Translations under genes and position numbers: made by a program
Shown here: one piece after another, positions 19,230-29,100 of the stretch
Numbering within the stretch: position 1 is the stretch's first letter
How the letters are laid out: every line of letters starts with the position of its first letter
Assembly (NCBI GenBank): GCA_038238115.1
Contig: JBBRYB010000007.1
Location: forward strand, 62,001 to 126,000
Reading direction: 5' to 3'
DNA: 64,000 nucleotides
Source: JBBRYB01 sp038238115
Lineage (GTDB): Bacteria > Actinomycetota > Actinomycetes > Propionibacteriales > Nocardioidaceae
The notes under the pieces: model-generated
Told to the model about the DNA's origin: nothing
The model's database searches: none
The model's input: the letters and a program-made list of their open reading frames with translations, nothing else

Positions 19230-20653
19230 TCATCGCCGTACCCGAGGTGGTCGAGCCGGTCGAGCGGCTCGGCCGGGTCCACTTCGTCGGTATCGGCGGA
19301 GCAGCGCTCTCCGGCCTGGCCCGCATCATGGTCGAGCGCGGCGTCAGCGTCACCGGCAGCGACATGAGGGACTCCTCGACGCTCGATACGTTACGTGGGT
19401 TGGGGGTCGTCTGCTTCGTGGGCCACGATGCCAGGCAAGTCGACGGCGCAGACACCGTCGTGGTCTCCACAGCCGTGCGCGACGACAACCCTGAGGTGCT
19501 GCGGGCGCAAGCGCTGAGCCTGCGGATGTGGCCTCGAGCCGCCGCTATGCAGTCGGTGATGCTCGGGCGGACCGCCGTCGTGGTCACCGGGACCCACGGC
19601 AAGACGACCACGACCTCCATGCTCGCCACCGCTCTGCTGACCTGCGGCGCCGACCCTGGGTATGCGATCGGCTCGACGCTGACCACGTCAGGACTCGGCG
19701 CCGCAGCCGGAAGCGGTGGGATCTTCGTGGCCGAGGGCGACGAGAGCGACGGGGCGATCCTGGCCTACACACCCGCCGGCGCGGTCGTCACGAATGTCGA
19801 CGCCGACCATCTCGACCACTACGGCACCCGCGATGCCTACGCCGCCGTGTTCGACGAGTTCATCGAGCGCATCGATGCCGGCGGGTTCTGCGTCTGTTGC
19901 GTCGACGACCCGGGAGCACGACGGCTGGCCGACCTCGCGCAGCAGCGCGGTCTTGCCGTGGTACGCGTCGGGCGCACCGCGGACGTCGACCTCCAGGCGC
20001 GCGCCATGGCGTTCGTCGGTGAGACGTCGACGTACGACGTCTGGGACGGCGAGCGAACACGTGGCCCGGTGACGTTGCAGGTTCCGGGCGCCAACTACGT
20101 CATCGACTCGCTGGCTGCCCTCGCCGCGGGGCTCCAGCTCGGTTTCGACTTCGACGAGCTGTCCGTGGGGCTCTCGAGCTTTCGGGGGAGCGCACGCCGG
20201 ATGGAGCCCAAGGGCTGCGCCGGCGACGTTCGCGTCTACGACAGCTATGCACACCATCCGGCGGAGATCAGCGGCGATCTGCAGGCGGCGCGAAGCCTGG
20301 CCGGCACGGGCCGCCTGGTGGTCTGTTACCAGCCTCACCTGTTCAGCCGCACCCGGCTCTTCGGCACCGAGATGGGCGTAGCGCTCGGTCAGGCCGATGA
20401 GGTCGTGGTGATGGACGTCTATGCCTCACGGGAATCTGCGCAGCCCGGGGTCGATGGTTCTCTCGTGGCCGATGCGGTTCCGCTCGGACCCGACCACGTG
20501 GTGTTCGAGCCCGACTGGTCGGCCGCTGCCTGGCGTGTGGTCGAGCGGGTCCGGCCCGGTGACCTGGTGCTGACGCTCGGAGCCGGCGACGTCACCGAGG
20601 TGGGGCCACGAGTGCTGGCTCTGCTCACAGCGCAAGCAGAGGGCGGTCCCTAG
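19226..20653 (+). CDS. murC: UDP-MurNAc : L-alanine ligase
   Basis: MurC adds the first stem-peptide residue. From GTG 19226, which overlaps the murG stop, the protein has 475 residues. Key motifs are HFVGIGGAALSGLARIM near residue 20, the ATP loop VVTGTHGKTTTTSML near 120, and the C-terminal YDSYAHHPAEI and CYQPHLFSRTR. A much longer open frame in the same register reaches back to 18554, but that part is a shadow of murG. ftsQ follows immediately. Confidence 0.96.
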   Translation: MIIAVPEVVEPVERLGRVHFVGIGGAALSGLARIMVERGVSVTGSDMRDSSTLDTLRGLGVVCFVGHDARQVDGADTVVVSTAVRDDNPEVLRAQALSLRMWPRAAAMQSVMLGRTAVVVTGTHGKTTTTSMLATALLTCGADPGYAIGSTLTTSGLGAAAGSGGIFVAEGDESDGAILAYTPAGAVVTNVDADHLDHYGTRDAYAAVFDEFIERIDAGGFCVCCVDDPGARRLADLAQQRGLAVVRVGRTADVDLQARAMAFVGETSTYDVWDGERTRGPVTLQVPGANYVIDSLAALAAGLQLGFDFDELSVGLSSFRGSARRMEPKGCAGDVRVYDSYAHHPAEISGDLQAARSLAGTGRLVVCYQPHLFSRTRLFGTEMGVALGQADEVVVMDVYASRESAQPGVDGSLVADAVPLGPDHVVFEPDWSAAAWRVVERVRPGDLVLTLGAGDVTEVGPRVLALLTAQAEGGP

Positions 20654-21379
20654 ATGTCGTCTCGTCGGGAGTCGGTGTCACGCCTGTCGCGCCGACAGTT
20701 GCGTGGCCGCTTGTCGTCCCTGTGGCTGATCCTGGCGGCTGCCGCGATGATCGCCGTGCTCGGACTCGCCGGCTGGGCCGTCTTCTTCTCGTCGTGGCTG
20801 GCCGCGGACACCGTGGACGTGAACGGGACCACGACGCTGTCAAACCGGCAGATCCTCGCGGCCGCCGAGGTCGACCTCGGCGCTCCGATGGTGCGGCTTG
20901 ACCTGGACGCCATCCATGACCGGGTGGCCGCAGTCCCGGCGGTGGCGAGCGTCAGCGTGCACCGCTCGTGGCCGCACACGATCGCCATCACGGTCGCCGA
21001 ACGCCAACCGCTCGCGGCCGTCCATCTCGACGGTGCCTGGTGGGTCATGGACTCCGAGGGGGTGACGTTTCGGCGTACGCCCCACCGCGCCGTCAGGCTG
21101 CCCGTCGTCGAGGTGCATGCCCAGGTGGCCGACGAAGCCCGACGCGAAGCGGCCTCGGTGGTCGCGGCGCTGCCTGACGACCTGGTGCGCTCCGTGAAGC
21201 GGCTCACCGCGACGTCGATGGACTCGATTACGCTGCGCCTCAAGGACGACAGCGAGGTCGCGTGGGGCAGCGCTGCCGAGTCGGCCCGCAAGGTGCAGGT
21301 GCTCAGCGTGCTGCTCGACCGGGTCAAGGCCAAGGTCTACGACGTCAGCGTGCCCGAGGAGCCGACGAGCTCCGGCTGA
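20654..21379 (+). CDS. ftsQ: divisome protein FtsQ
   Basis: FtsQ is a bitopic division protein of 241 residues. It has a basic cytoplasmic tail, one membrane helix at about residues 23-46 (LWLILAAAAMIAVLGLAGWAVFF), then an extracytoplasmic POTRA domain (VDVNGTTTLSNRQILAAAEVDLG). The segment VHRSWPHTIAITVAERQP is typical of the family. The ATG directly abuts the murC stop codon. It is the last gene before the separate ftsZ promoter region. Confidence 0.93.
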   Translation: MSSRRESVSRLSRRQLRGRLSSLWLILAAAAMIAVLGLAGWAVFFSSWLAADTVDVNGTTTLSNRQILAAAEVDLGAPMVRLDLDAIHDRVAAVPAVASVSVHRSWPHTIAITVAERQPLAAVHLDGAWWVMDSEGVTFRRTPHRAVRLPVVEVHAQVADEARREAASVVAALPDDLVRSVKRLTATSMDSITLRLKDDSEVAWGSAAESARKVQVLSVLLDRVKAKVYDVSVPEEPTSSG

Positions 21380-21621
21380 GACGGTGCGGCCCGGAACCGT
21401 CCCATCGTCGGCGCACCCGCAGCCAGCCACACCATGAGGCACCTCGGTGGGGACGGCGATGGCATACCGATCCATGACGCTGAGGTTGACGGTTCGCGGC
21501 ACTGGCCCCACACCGCGCGGGTGGGCACACGTTCGTCGAGACGGCGATCTGTTTCGGTGGCTCGGGCGTGTCGGTGGAGGATCGCTTCGCGGTTTGACCT
21601 AGGTTATTGCGCAGGCAGAGG
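21380..21621. other. ftsQ-ftsZ intergenic region, left part
   Basis: This is the left part of the 413-base gap between ftsQ and ftsZ. Apart from the promoter that follows at 21622 I see no RNA gene, repeat or supported reading frame. Long leaders before ftsZ are common in Actinobacteria. Confidence 0.5.
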
Positions 21622-21650
21622 TTGACATAACCATAAGTCTCTACTAGACG
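21622..21650 (+). promoter_or_regulatory. ftsZ promoter
   Basis: A perfect -35 box TTGACA (21622-21627) is followed after 17 bases by TAGACG (21645-21650). It is locally AT-richer than its surroundings and lies 142 bases before the ftsZ start, leaving a leader of about 135 nt. Confidence 0.7.
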
Positions 21651-21792
21651 GTCAGAGTTAGCGGCCTTGGCGCTTCCCCGCCCCGCACCATCGCAGTTGA
21701 AGAGAGCGCAGTTCAGTCCCACACGAGACGGATCACCGTCAGCTTGCTCGCGAGCGCGAGCAGGACGTCATCGTCGATCGAGAGGCAGCGTC

Positions 21793-22989
21793 GTGGCAGC
21801 ACCGCAGAACTATCTAGCGGTCATCAAGGTTGTAGGTATCGGGGGAGGCGGCGTCAACGCCGTCAATCGGATGATCGAAGTCGGGCTCCGGGGTGTGGAG
21901 TTCATCGCCATCAACACAGACGCCCAGGCGCTGCTCATGAGCGACGCCGACGTCAAGCTCGACATCGGACGCGAGCTGACGCGGGGCCTTGGTGCGGGCG
22001 CCGACCCCGAGGTGGGTGGTCGCGCATCGCATGACCATGCTGAAGAGATCGAGGAGGTCATCAAGGGCGCCGACATGGTGTTCGTGACGGCGGGAGAGGG
22101 GGGCGGCACCGGAACCGGTGGCGCGCCGGTCGTCGCCAGGATCGCCCGCTCGCTCGGAGCGCTGACGATCGGAGTCGTCACCCGGCCGTTCGCGTTCGAG
22201 GGCAGGCGCCGCGCCAACCAGGCCGAGGAGGGGATCGCCGGGCTGCGCGAAGAGGTCGACACCCTCATCGTGATCCCCAACGACCGGTTGCTGTCCATCT
22301 CCGACCGCAACGTCAGCGTCCTCGACGCCTTCAAGCAGGCCGACCAGGTCCTCCTGCAGGGCGTCTCCGGCATCACCGATCTGATCACGACGCCAGGACT
22401 GATCAACCTGGACTTCGCCGATGTGAAGTCGGTGATGTCCAACGCGGGTTCCGCTCTGATGGGCATCGGTCGGGCCAACGGCGACGACCGAGCAGTCGTG
22501 GCTGCGGAGATGGCCGTGTCCAGCCCCCTCCTCGAGGCCTCGATCGACGGCGCGCACGGGGTGCTGCTGTCGATCTCCGGGGGTTCCGACCTCGGCCTCT
22601 TCGAGATCAACGAGGCCGCGGCGCTGGTCTCTCAGGCGGCGCACGCCGAGGCGAACATCATCTTCGGCGCCGTCATCGACGACGCCCTCGGTGACGAGGT
22701 GCGCGTGACGGTGATCGCCGCAGGTTTTGATGGCGGAATGCCGAAGCGTCGCGACCAGAGCCAGCCGGCCCTGCGCCGGGACTCGTCCGTCCCGTCGCAA
22801 GGGTCCACGCCAGCCTCGAGACCGGTGGCCGCGGCCGATCAGCCGTCCGAGACCCGCGAGCCCGTGCCAGCCGCGACGGGGGCGGCGGCAACGTCGAGCT
22901 CGTCGTATCAGTCGGCGCCAAACCGGCAGCCACGGCCCATCCCGTTCGACGACAACGATGATCTCGACGTCCCGGACTTCCTCAAGTAG
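21793..22989 (+). CDS. ftsZ: cell division protein FtsZ
   Basis: FtsZ is the tubulin-like GTPase of the Z ring. From GTG 21793 the protein has 398 residues and begins AAPQNYLAVIKVVGIGGGG, as in other Actinobacteria. The GTP signature loop GEGGGTGTGGAP lies near residue 105, and the T7 loop region NLDFADVKSVM is intact. The protein ends in the conserved peptide DDLDVPDFLK that binds partners such as SepF. AGAGG (21781-21785) is the ribosome binding site; an in-frame start at 21667 would add 42 non-conserved residues. Confidence 0.98.
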   Translation: MAAPQNYLAVIKVVGIGGGGVNAVNRMIEVGLRGVEFIAINTDAQALLMSDADVKLDIGRELTRGLGAGADPEVGGRASHDHAEEIEEVIKGADMVFVTAGEGGGTGTGGAPVVARIARSLGALTIGVVTRPFAFEGRRRANQAEEGIAGLREEVDTLIVIPNDRLLSISDRNVSVLDAFKQADQVLLQGVSGITDLITTPGLINLDFADVKSVMSNAGSALMGIGRANGDDRAVVAAEMAVSSPLLEASIDGAHGVLLSISGGSDLGLFEINEAAALVSQAAHAEANIIFGAVIDDALGDEVRVTVIAAGFDGGMPKRRDQSQPALRRDSSVPSQGSTPASRPVAAADQPSETREPVPAATGAAATSSSSYQSAPNRQPRPIPFDDNDDLDVPDFLK

Positions 22990-22992
22990 ACA

Positions 22993-23727
22993 GTGTTCGC
23001 CAGCAGGCAGCGCCTCGTTGGTCGCGCGGGGACGGTCGACGTCGGCTTCACCGACAGGCACGGCGGTGTCTCGGCACCGCCGTTCGACTCCCTCAACCTG
23101 AGCGGGCGCGCCGGCCGCGAGGTCGAGCGGGAGGCGAACCTGGCGCTGCTGGCCCTGGAGTTCGAGGTCGGCGGGTTCGCCACGATGCGTCAGGTGCACG
23201 GTGGCGACGTGTGCATCATCGGGTCGTCGACAACGGCGATCCCGACCTGTGACGGACTGGTCACCGACGCTCAGGGTGTCGCGTTGTGCGTGCGGGTCGC
23301 CGATTGTGTGCCGGTCGTGCTGGCCGACGCCGAGGCAGGCGTCGTCGCCGTCGCGCACGCAGGCCGCCCCGGTGTGGTGGCGGACATCGTCGGCTCCACC
23401 ATCGAAGCGATGCGAGCTCTCGGCGCCCAGCTGATCGAGGCGTGGCTCGGCCCGCACGTGTGCGGTGGCTGCTACGAGATACCTGCCTCGATGCGCGCCG
23501 AGGTCTCCGCTGTCGCACCGGCCGCCTACGCCTGCACGACCTGGGGCACCCCGTCCCTCGATATCGGGATGGCCGTGCGCGCCCAGCTCGACGCGACGGG
23601 CTGCGTCGTGCACGACGTGAGCAGGTGTACGCGGGAGTCCGCAGACCTCTACTCCTACCGAAGGGATGGCGGCGAGTCCGGGCGATCCGCCGGCCTGGTC
23701 GTGCTTCGGGGGCCGCTCGATGACTGA
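22993..23727 (+). CDS. pgeF: peptidoglycan editing factor PgeF (YfiH, laccase-like domain)
   Basis: This is a 244-residue protein of the YfiH/CNF1-like family, annotated variously as multicopper polyphenol oxidase or peptidoglycan editing factor. Conserved metal-site motifs are MRQVHGGDV, VADCVPVVLAD, VAVAHAGRPG and GPHVCGGCYEI. It starts three bases after ftsZ and overlaps yggS by eight bases, the usual order in actinobacterial dcw clusters. Whether it edits peptidoglycan here is inferred from family work elsewhere. Confidence 0.9.
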   Translation: MFASRQRLVGRAGTVDVGFTDRHGGVSAPPFDSLNLSGRAGREVEREANLALLALEFEVGGFATMRQVHGGDVCIIGSSTTAIPTCDGLVTDAQGVALCVRVADCVPVVLADAEAGVVAVAHAGRPGVVADIVGSTIEAMRALGAQLIEAWLGPHVCGGCYEIPASMRAEVSAVAPAAYACTTWGTPSLDIGMAVRAQLDATGCVVHDVSRCTRESADLYSYRRDGGESGRSAGLVVLRGPLDD

Positions 23728-24436
23728 CGAGGCCAGGGCGAGTCAGCTGGAGCACGCCCTCGTGTCAGTCCGAGAGCGCGTGGATTCCGCTGCCAGGTCC
23801 GTCGACCGCGACCCCCTGGACGTGACGCTCGTCGTCGTAACGAAGACGTGGCCGATCAGCGACATCCGCTCCCTCCACGCGCTCGGCGTGCGCGACTTCG
23901 GTGAGAACCGGCACCAGGAGGCGGAGCAGAAGGCGGCCGACCTCGACTGGCTGGACCTGCGCTGGCACTTCGTCGGGCAGATCCAGTCCAACAAGGCCGG
24001 CCGCATCGCCGCGTACGCCGACATGGTGCACTCCGTGGACTCGACGCGGCTCGCACATCGCCTCAACTCAGGGGCTCACCACCATGACAGGAAGGTCGAC
24101 TGCCTGGTGCAGGTGAGTCTGGATCCCGACTGCGAGCGCCAGGACGGCCGCCGCGGCGGGGTGGGTGCCGGTGACGTCGAGGAAGTGGCGGCTGCGGTGG
24201 AGACGGCGGGAGGCCTGCGCCTGCGCGGCGTGATGGGCGTGGCGCCGCTCGGCGGGGACGCTCCTGCGGCATACGTGAGACTCCGCGAGATCAGCGACCG
24301 GCTGCGGGCGAGATTTCCGAACGCAGCCGTCGTCTCCGCGGGCATGAGCGACGACTTCGACGCCGCGATCCGTGCCGGCGCGACACACGTGCGTGTCGGC
24401 AGCGCGGTGCTCGGTCAGCGCCCGGCCCTCGGGTAG
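23720..24436 (+). CDS. YggS/PLPBP family pyridoxal-phosphate homeostasis protein
   Basis: This 238-residue protein binds pyridoxal 5'-phosphate and contributes to PLP homeostasis rather than catalysis. It has the alanine racemase-like TIM barrel with the PLP lysine in VVVTKTWP near residue 38. The family signatures FGENRHQEAEQK, WHFVGQIQSNKA and ATHVRVGSAVLGQR are present. The ATG at 23720 lies inside the end of pgeF. The segment around residues 119-145 is more polar than in most homologues but leaves the frame intact. Confidence 0.93.
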   Translation: MTDEARASQLEHALVSVRERVDSAARSVDRDPLDVTLVVVTKTWPISDIRSLHALGVRDFGENRHQEAEQKAADLDWLDLRWHFVGQIQSNKAGRIAAYADMVHSVDSTRLAHRLNSGAHHHDRKVDCLVQVSLDPDCERQDGRRGGVGAGDVEEVAAAVETAGGLRLRGVMGVAPLGGDAPAAYVRLREISDRLRARFPNAAVVSAGMSDDFDAAIRAGATHVRVGSAVLGQRPALG

Positions 24437-24485
24437 GGTCAAGTTCCACTGAACGATTGACAATCAAGGTGGAGGCAACGAGATC

Positions 24486-25001
24486 ATGGCTGGCGCAATG
24501 CGCAAGGTCGGGGTCTACCTGGGCCTGCTCGAGGACACGGACCGCTACGAGGACGACGACTACACCGATGGCGGCTCGACTGCTGCCGACCACCCCTCGC
24601 AACGCTCGGTCAGGGCTGCTCGCGAGGACCGCCCGGCTCCTGTCGCCTCACTGTCCGAACGGCGGCGACCGGCGGTGGCACCATCGAATGGTGGAGCCCC
24701 GGCCAGTTCGGTCATGACCGAACTGTCGCGCATCACCACCCTGCATCCGCGCAACTACAACGAGGCCCGCACGATCGGTGAGCATTTCCGAGAGGGAATC
24801 CCGGTCATCATGAACCTGTCGGAGATGGACGACAACGACGCCAAGCGGCTCGTCGACTTCTCGGCCGGTCTTGTCTTCGCCGTTCGCGGGTCGATCGAGC
24901 GCGTGACGAACAAGGTCTTCCTGCTGTCACCGCCCAACGTCTTCGTCGCGGCAGAGGACAAGCAGCGCATCGCCGAGGGCGGCTTCTTCAACCAGAGCTG
25001 A
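24486..25001 (+). CDS. sepF: cell division protein SepF
   Basis: SepF tethers FtsZ to the membrane in Gram-positive bacteria that lack FtsA and ZipA. The 171 residues start with the amphipathic membrane anchor MAGAMRKVGVYLGL. A charged disordered linker follows, then the DUF552 core from about residue 85 (ITTLHPRNYNEARTIGEHFR, VIMNLSEMDDNDAKRLVDF). GTGGAGG lies upstream of the ATG. A TAGGGT box overlapping the yggS stop (24434-24439) may be its own -10. Confidence 0.96.
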   Translation: MAGAMRKVGVYLGLLEDTDRYEDDDYTDGGSTAADHPSQRSVRAAREDRPAPVASLSERRRPAVAPSNGGAPASSVMTELSRITTLHPRNYNEARTIGEHFREGIPVIMNLSEMDDNDAKRLVDFSAGLVFAVRGSIERVTNKVFLLSPPNVFVAAEDKQRIAEGGFFNQS

Positions 25002-25031
25002 GCGGCCGCACAGTCGAGCATCGGCAGGCCG

Positions 25032-25037
25032 TAGGAT
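25032..25037 (+). promoter_or_regulatory. putative leaderless -10 box of the yggT gene
   Basis: TAGGAT ends six bases before GTG 25044 and no Shine-Dalgarno sequence is present. Confidence 0.45.
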
Positions 25038-25043
25038 CTGGCT

Positions 25044-25337
25044 GTGGCTGTGCTGGGCGTCATCGTGGAACTGGTCCTCTGGTTCTACATCCTGTTCATC
25101 ATCGTGCGCATCGTCATGGACTGGGTGCAGATGTTCGCCCGGTCCTGGCAGCCGGCCGGTCCGGCCCTCGTCGCGCTCGAGTTCGTCTACTCGGCGACTG
25201 ACCCCCCGATCCGGTTGCTGCGCCGGGTGCTCCCTCCGCTGCGCCTGGGCGGGCAGGCGATCGACCTGTCCGTGCTCTTCGTCCTGCTCATCTGCTACGC
25301 CTTCTTGTTCGTGAACCGGCAGACGCTGCTGCGGTGA
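25044..25337 (+). CDS. YggT family membrane protein
   Basis: This 97-residue membrane protein has two helices (LVLWFYILFIIVRIVMDWV and the C-terminal DLSVLFVLLICYAFLF) and the YggT motif DPPIRLLRRVLPPLRLGG between them. The family sits between sepF and divIVA in Gram-positive genomes, and homologues (CCB3 in chloroplasts) are linked to membrane protein assembly. The GTG start follows a TAGGAT box by six bases with no ribosome binding site. Confidence 0.9.
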   Translation: MAVLGVIVELVLWFYILFIIVRIVMDWVQMFARSWQPAGPALVALEFVYSATDPPIRLLRRVLPPLRLGGQAIDLSVLFVLLICYAFLFVNRQTLLR

Positions 25338-25360
25338 GCGCTCGATTGAGCTGAGTACGT

Positions 25361-25375
25361 CGCTACGAGGTAGCG
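25361..25375. repeat. short perfect hairpin before divIVA
   Basis: CGCTAC and GTAGCG are perfect 6-bp arms around the loop GAG. The right arm overlaps a possible -10 (TAGCGT, 25371-25376), which is paired with TTGAGC (25346-25351) at a long 19-base spacing. It could be an operator or an RNA hairpin near the divIVA transcript start. Confidence 0.35.
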
Positions 25376-25437
25376 TGTCCCCGCATACCAGATCGCCCGC
25401 TGACCACACCGCCCGGCCGAACCACGAGGTGAACCCC

Positions 25438-26112
25438 ATGGCTATGACGCCCGACGACGTGCGCACGAAGACTTTCACGCCCGTCCGCCTACGTGAGGGC
25501 TACGACATGGGCGAGGTCGACAAATTCCTCGACGAGGTCGAGGAGGAGCTGATCCGCATCCACGCGGACAACGACGACGTGCGCACCAAACTCGCCGCTG
25601 CCCAGTCCGCAGGACGCCCAGCCACCGGGGGCACCGAGGCCGCTCTACCCGCTGTCAAGACGGTGCCGGAGGCCGCGAGCGCCGCCGCCCGCCTGCTGGA
25701 GATCGCGGCCGAGAACGCCGACCAGCTCGTGGGCGAGGCCCAGGACAGCGCCGACAAGATCGTCGGAGAGGCTCGGACCAAGGCCGAGCGGCTCGAGTCG
25801 GACGCGAAGGCCAACGCGGAGCGCCTCGAGGCCGATGCCCGCGGTCGCGTCGAGCAGATGGACGAGGAAGCGTCGCAGCATCACGAGCAGGTCCTCGGCG
25901 AGCTCGAACGGACCAGGGACAGTCTCACCACCGAGCTGGAGGACTTGCGGGCGTTCGAGCGGGAGTACCGCAGCCGGCTCAAGGGTTACTTCGAGAGCCA
26001 GCTTCGCACTCTCGACGGCGAGCCTGACGAGGCGGCGGCGTTGACACCGTCGCAGGACGGCGACACGCCCCCTCGCCTTGCCGAGCTCCTCGGCGAGGAA
26101 CAACCGCGCTGA
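25438..26112 (+). CDS. divIVA: polar growth / division protein DivIVA (Wag31)
   Basis: DivIVA recognises negatively curved membrane and organises polar growth in Actinobacteria. The 224 residues have the conserved N-terminal lipid-binding domain (DDVRTKTFTPVRLREGYD, then MGEVDKFLDEVEEEL). Long heptad-repeat coiled coils (EAQDSADKIVGEARTKAERL) and a short acidic tail follow. GAGGT lies seven bases before ATG 25438; an in-frame upstream start at 25375 would add 21 unrelated residues. It ends the dcw cluster and converges on ileS. Confidence 0.95.
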   Translation: MAMTPDDVRTKTFTPVRLREGYDMGEVDKFLDEVEEELIRIHADNDDVRTKLAAAQSAGRPATGGTEAALPAVKTVPEAASAAARLLEIAAENADQLVGEAQDSADKIVGEARTKAERLESDAKANAERLEADARGRVEQMDEEASQHHEQVLGELERTRDSLTTELEDLRAFEREYRSRLKGYFESQLRTLDGEPDEAAALTPSQDGDTPPRLAELLGEEQPR

Positions 26113-26145
26113 GACCAGGCGTGGAAGGAACTCGCGATCTCGCGC

Positions 26146-29100
26146 TCAGGCCTTAGCGACGTGGAAGGCCAGCGCCAGGTCTTCGTCGCGCTGCCAGTCG
26201 GGATCCGGCTTGGACACTTCGCTGACCTCGAGCGCCAACACCTCACGGGCGACGAGGGCTGTGTGTTGCCTCAGGGCTTCGGCCGTCTCGCCGTCCCCAC
26301 TCCACAACAGCCTGATCCGGTCCGACACGTCGAAGCCGCTTGACCTGCGCGCCTCCTGCACGAGCCGGACCACCTCACGGGCCAGCCCAGCTCGCATCAG
26401 GGCCGGAGTCATCTCGAGGTCGAGGGCGACCGTCTCACCGTGCTCGTTGACGACTGACCAGCCCTCGCGCGGCCGCTCGGAGATGATGACATCGTCAGCC
26501 GTCAGCTCGACGGGACCGCCGACGTCGATCGTCGCCGTCCCCGTTTCGGCGAGCGCCGTGGCCAGCCCGGCGGCATCGGCCTCGGCGATGACGACCGCCA
26601 CCTCCGGTGTGCGCGTGCCGAACCGCTTGCCCAGGTTGCGGAAGTTCGCTTTGGCGCTGTAGTTGACCAGGTCGCCGGCCGACGAGAACGACTCGACCGC
26701 GTCGAGGTTGAGCTCGGCGGCTATCTCGGACCTCAGCTCGTCGTCGAGCTGGGCGAACGCCGACGAGGCGATCAGGGCCCGACGCAACGGCTGACGCGTC
26801 TTCACCTTCGCCTCAGCACGCGCGGACCGGCCCAGCTCGACGACGCGCCGGGCGAGCGCCATACCCCGGTCGAGCAAGACGTCGATCAGCGAGGCGTCAT
26901 ACGTCGGCCAGCTCGCGAGGTGGACCGACTCCGGGGCCTCGGGGTGCACGGAGCGGACGAGATCCTGCCAGACCCGCTCGGTGATGAACGGCGTCAGTGG
27001 GGCCATCAGCCGGGTCAGCACGTCGAGAGTCTCGTGCAGGGTGATCAGCGCGGCGTCGTCCCCGTCCCAGAATCGCCGACGCGATCGGCGCACATACCAG
27101 TTGGACAGGTTGTCCACGAACTCGGCGATCAGCTGGCCGGCGCGCTGCGTGTCGAACTCGTCGAGGGCCGCCGTGACGTCCCGGACGAGCTGCTCGCGCT
27201 GGGACACCAGCCAGCGGTCGAGTCCGGGCCGCTGCCGCACCACGGGTGCCTGCGCACCGGGCGTCCAGCCGTTGGTCCGGGCATAGAGCGTGTGGAAAGC
27301 GGCTGTGTTCCAGTAAGTCAGCAGCACCTTGCGGACGATCTCGGAGATCGTCGCGTCACCGACCCGTCGGGCGGCCCATGGCGAACCCGACGCGGCCATG
27401 AACCAGCGCAGGGCGTCGGCGCCGTGGCGCTCCATCAGCGGCATCGGCTCGAGGACATTGCCCAGATGCTTGGACATCTTGCGGCCGTCCTCGGCGAGCA
27501 GCAGCCCCAAGCAGACCACGTTCTCGTACGACGACCGGTCGAAGACGAGCGTGCCGATCGCCATCAAAGAGTAGAACCAGCCGCGCGTCTGGTCGATCGC
27601 CTCGCAGATGAACTGCGCGGGGTATGCCGGCTCGAACTCACGGGCCGATCCGGGCAGGTGCGGGTAGCCCCACTGGGCGAAGGGCATCGAGCCGGAGTCG
27701 TACCATGCATCGATCAGCTCAGGGACACGGCGGAACGTCCCAGGCACCCCAGCGAGGGTGAACGTGACGTCGTCGATGAACGGCCGATGTGGGTCGAGCC
27801 CGCTCAGGTCCTCGCCGACCAGCTCGCCCAGCTCTGTCAGCGACCCGACGCACACGACATGCGTGGGGTCCTCGTCGTTGCGCCAGATCGGTAACGGAGT
27901 GCCCCAGTAGCGGGTGCGCGACAGGGACCAGTCCACGTTGTTGTGGAGCCAGTTGCCGTACCGTCCCCACTTGATCGTCTCGGGGTACCAGTTCGTCTTC
28001 TCGTTCTCGCGCAGCAGCGCGTCCTTGACCGCGGTGGTCCGGATGTACCAGGCCGGGAGGGCGTAGTACATGAGAGGAGTGTGGCAGCGCCAGCAGTGCG
28101 GGTAGGAGTGCTCGTAGGGGACGTGGCGGAACAGCAGGCCGGACTGCTCGAGCTCGCGAACCAGGTCGGCGTCGGCGTGCTTGAAGAACTGGCCACCCAC
28201 CAGCCGGACGCTGTCGTCGAAGTGGCCGTCGCGGCGGACCGGGTTGACGACGGGTAGCCCGTAGGCCAAGCACACGGCCATGTCCTGCTCGCCGAACGCG
28301 GGCGACTGGTGCACCAGACCGGTTCCGTCCGTGGTGGTGACGTAGTCGCCGAGTACGACGAAGTGCGCCTCGGCACCGAAGTCGACGAGCGACAGCGGCC
28401 GCGCGTAGTGCCAGAACTCCATCTCGCGTCCTGTGAAGCGCGACACGATCGTCCATCCGTCGCCGAGCACGGACCCGAACAGGGCCGCGGCGACGATCAG
28501 CGTTTCGGTCCCGTCGGTCGCGACGACGTACTCGACGTCGGGGTTGACCGCGACCGCCGTGTTGGATACCAACGTCCACGGCGTGGTCGTCCACGTCAGG
28601 AGAGCGGCCTTGCCGGCGAGGGGCCCCGACGTCAGCGGGAACCGGACGTAGACCGACGGGTCGACGACGGTCTCGTAGCCGCCAGGCTGGCCGAGCTCGT
28701 GGTCGGACAGCGCGGTCTCGCAGCGAGGGCAGTACGTCGAGATGCGGTGCGCTTCGTAGAGCAGTCCCGCATCACTGATCTGCTTCAGCGACCACCAGAC
28801 GCTCTGGATATAGGAGGAGTCCATCGTGCGGTACGCCGACGACGTGTCGACCCAATAGGCCATCCGCTCGGTCATCTGCGCGAACTCGTCGGTTGAGCGC
28901 TGAACCGACTCTCGACACCGGGCGTTGAACTCGGCGATGCCATATGCCTCGATCTGCTGCTTGCCAGAGACGCCGAGCTCCTTCTCGACGCCGACCTCGA
29001 CGTGCAGCCCCTGGCAGTCCCAGCCGGCCTTGCGGTCGACCCGGAAGCCCTGCATGGTCTTGAACCTCGGAAACACGTCCTTGAAGACGCGTGCCTCGAC

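Noticed and set aside
21434..21625. 63-codon frame in the ftsQ-ftsZ gap
   Set aside because: It has no ribosome binding site, has Arg/Gly-biased composition and runs into the ftsZ promoter.
21814..23613. 599-codon reverse frame over ftsZ and pgeF
   Set aside because: It is a shadow frame; the His/Asp/Arg-rich composition is an artefact of reading high-GC codons in reverse.
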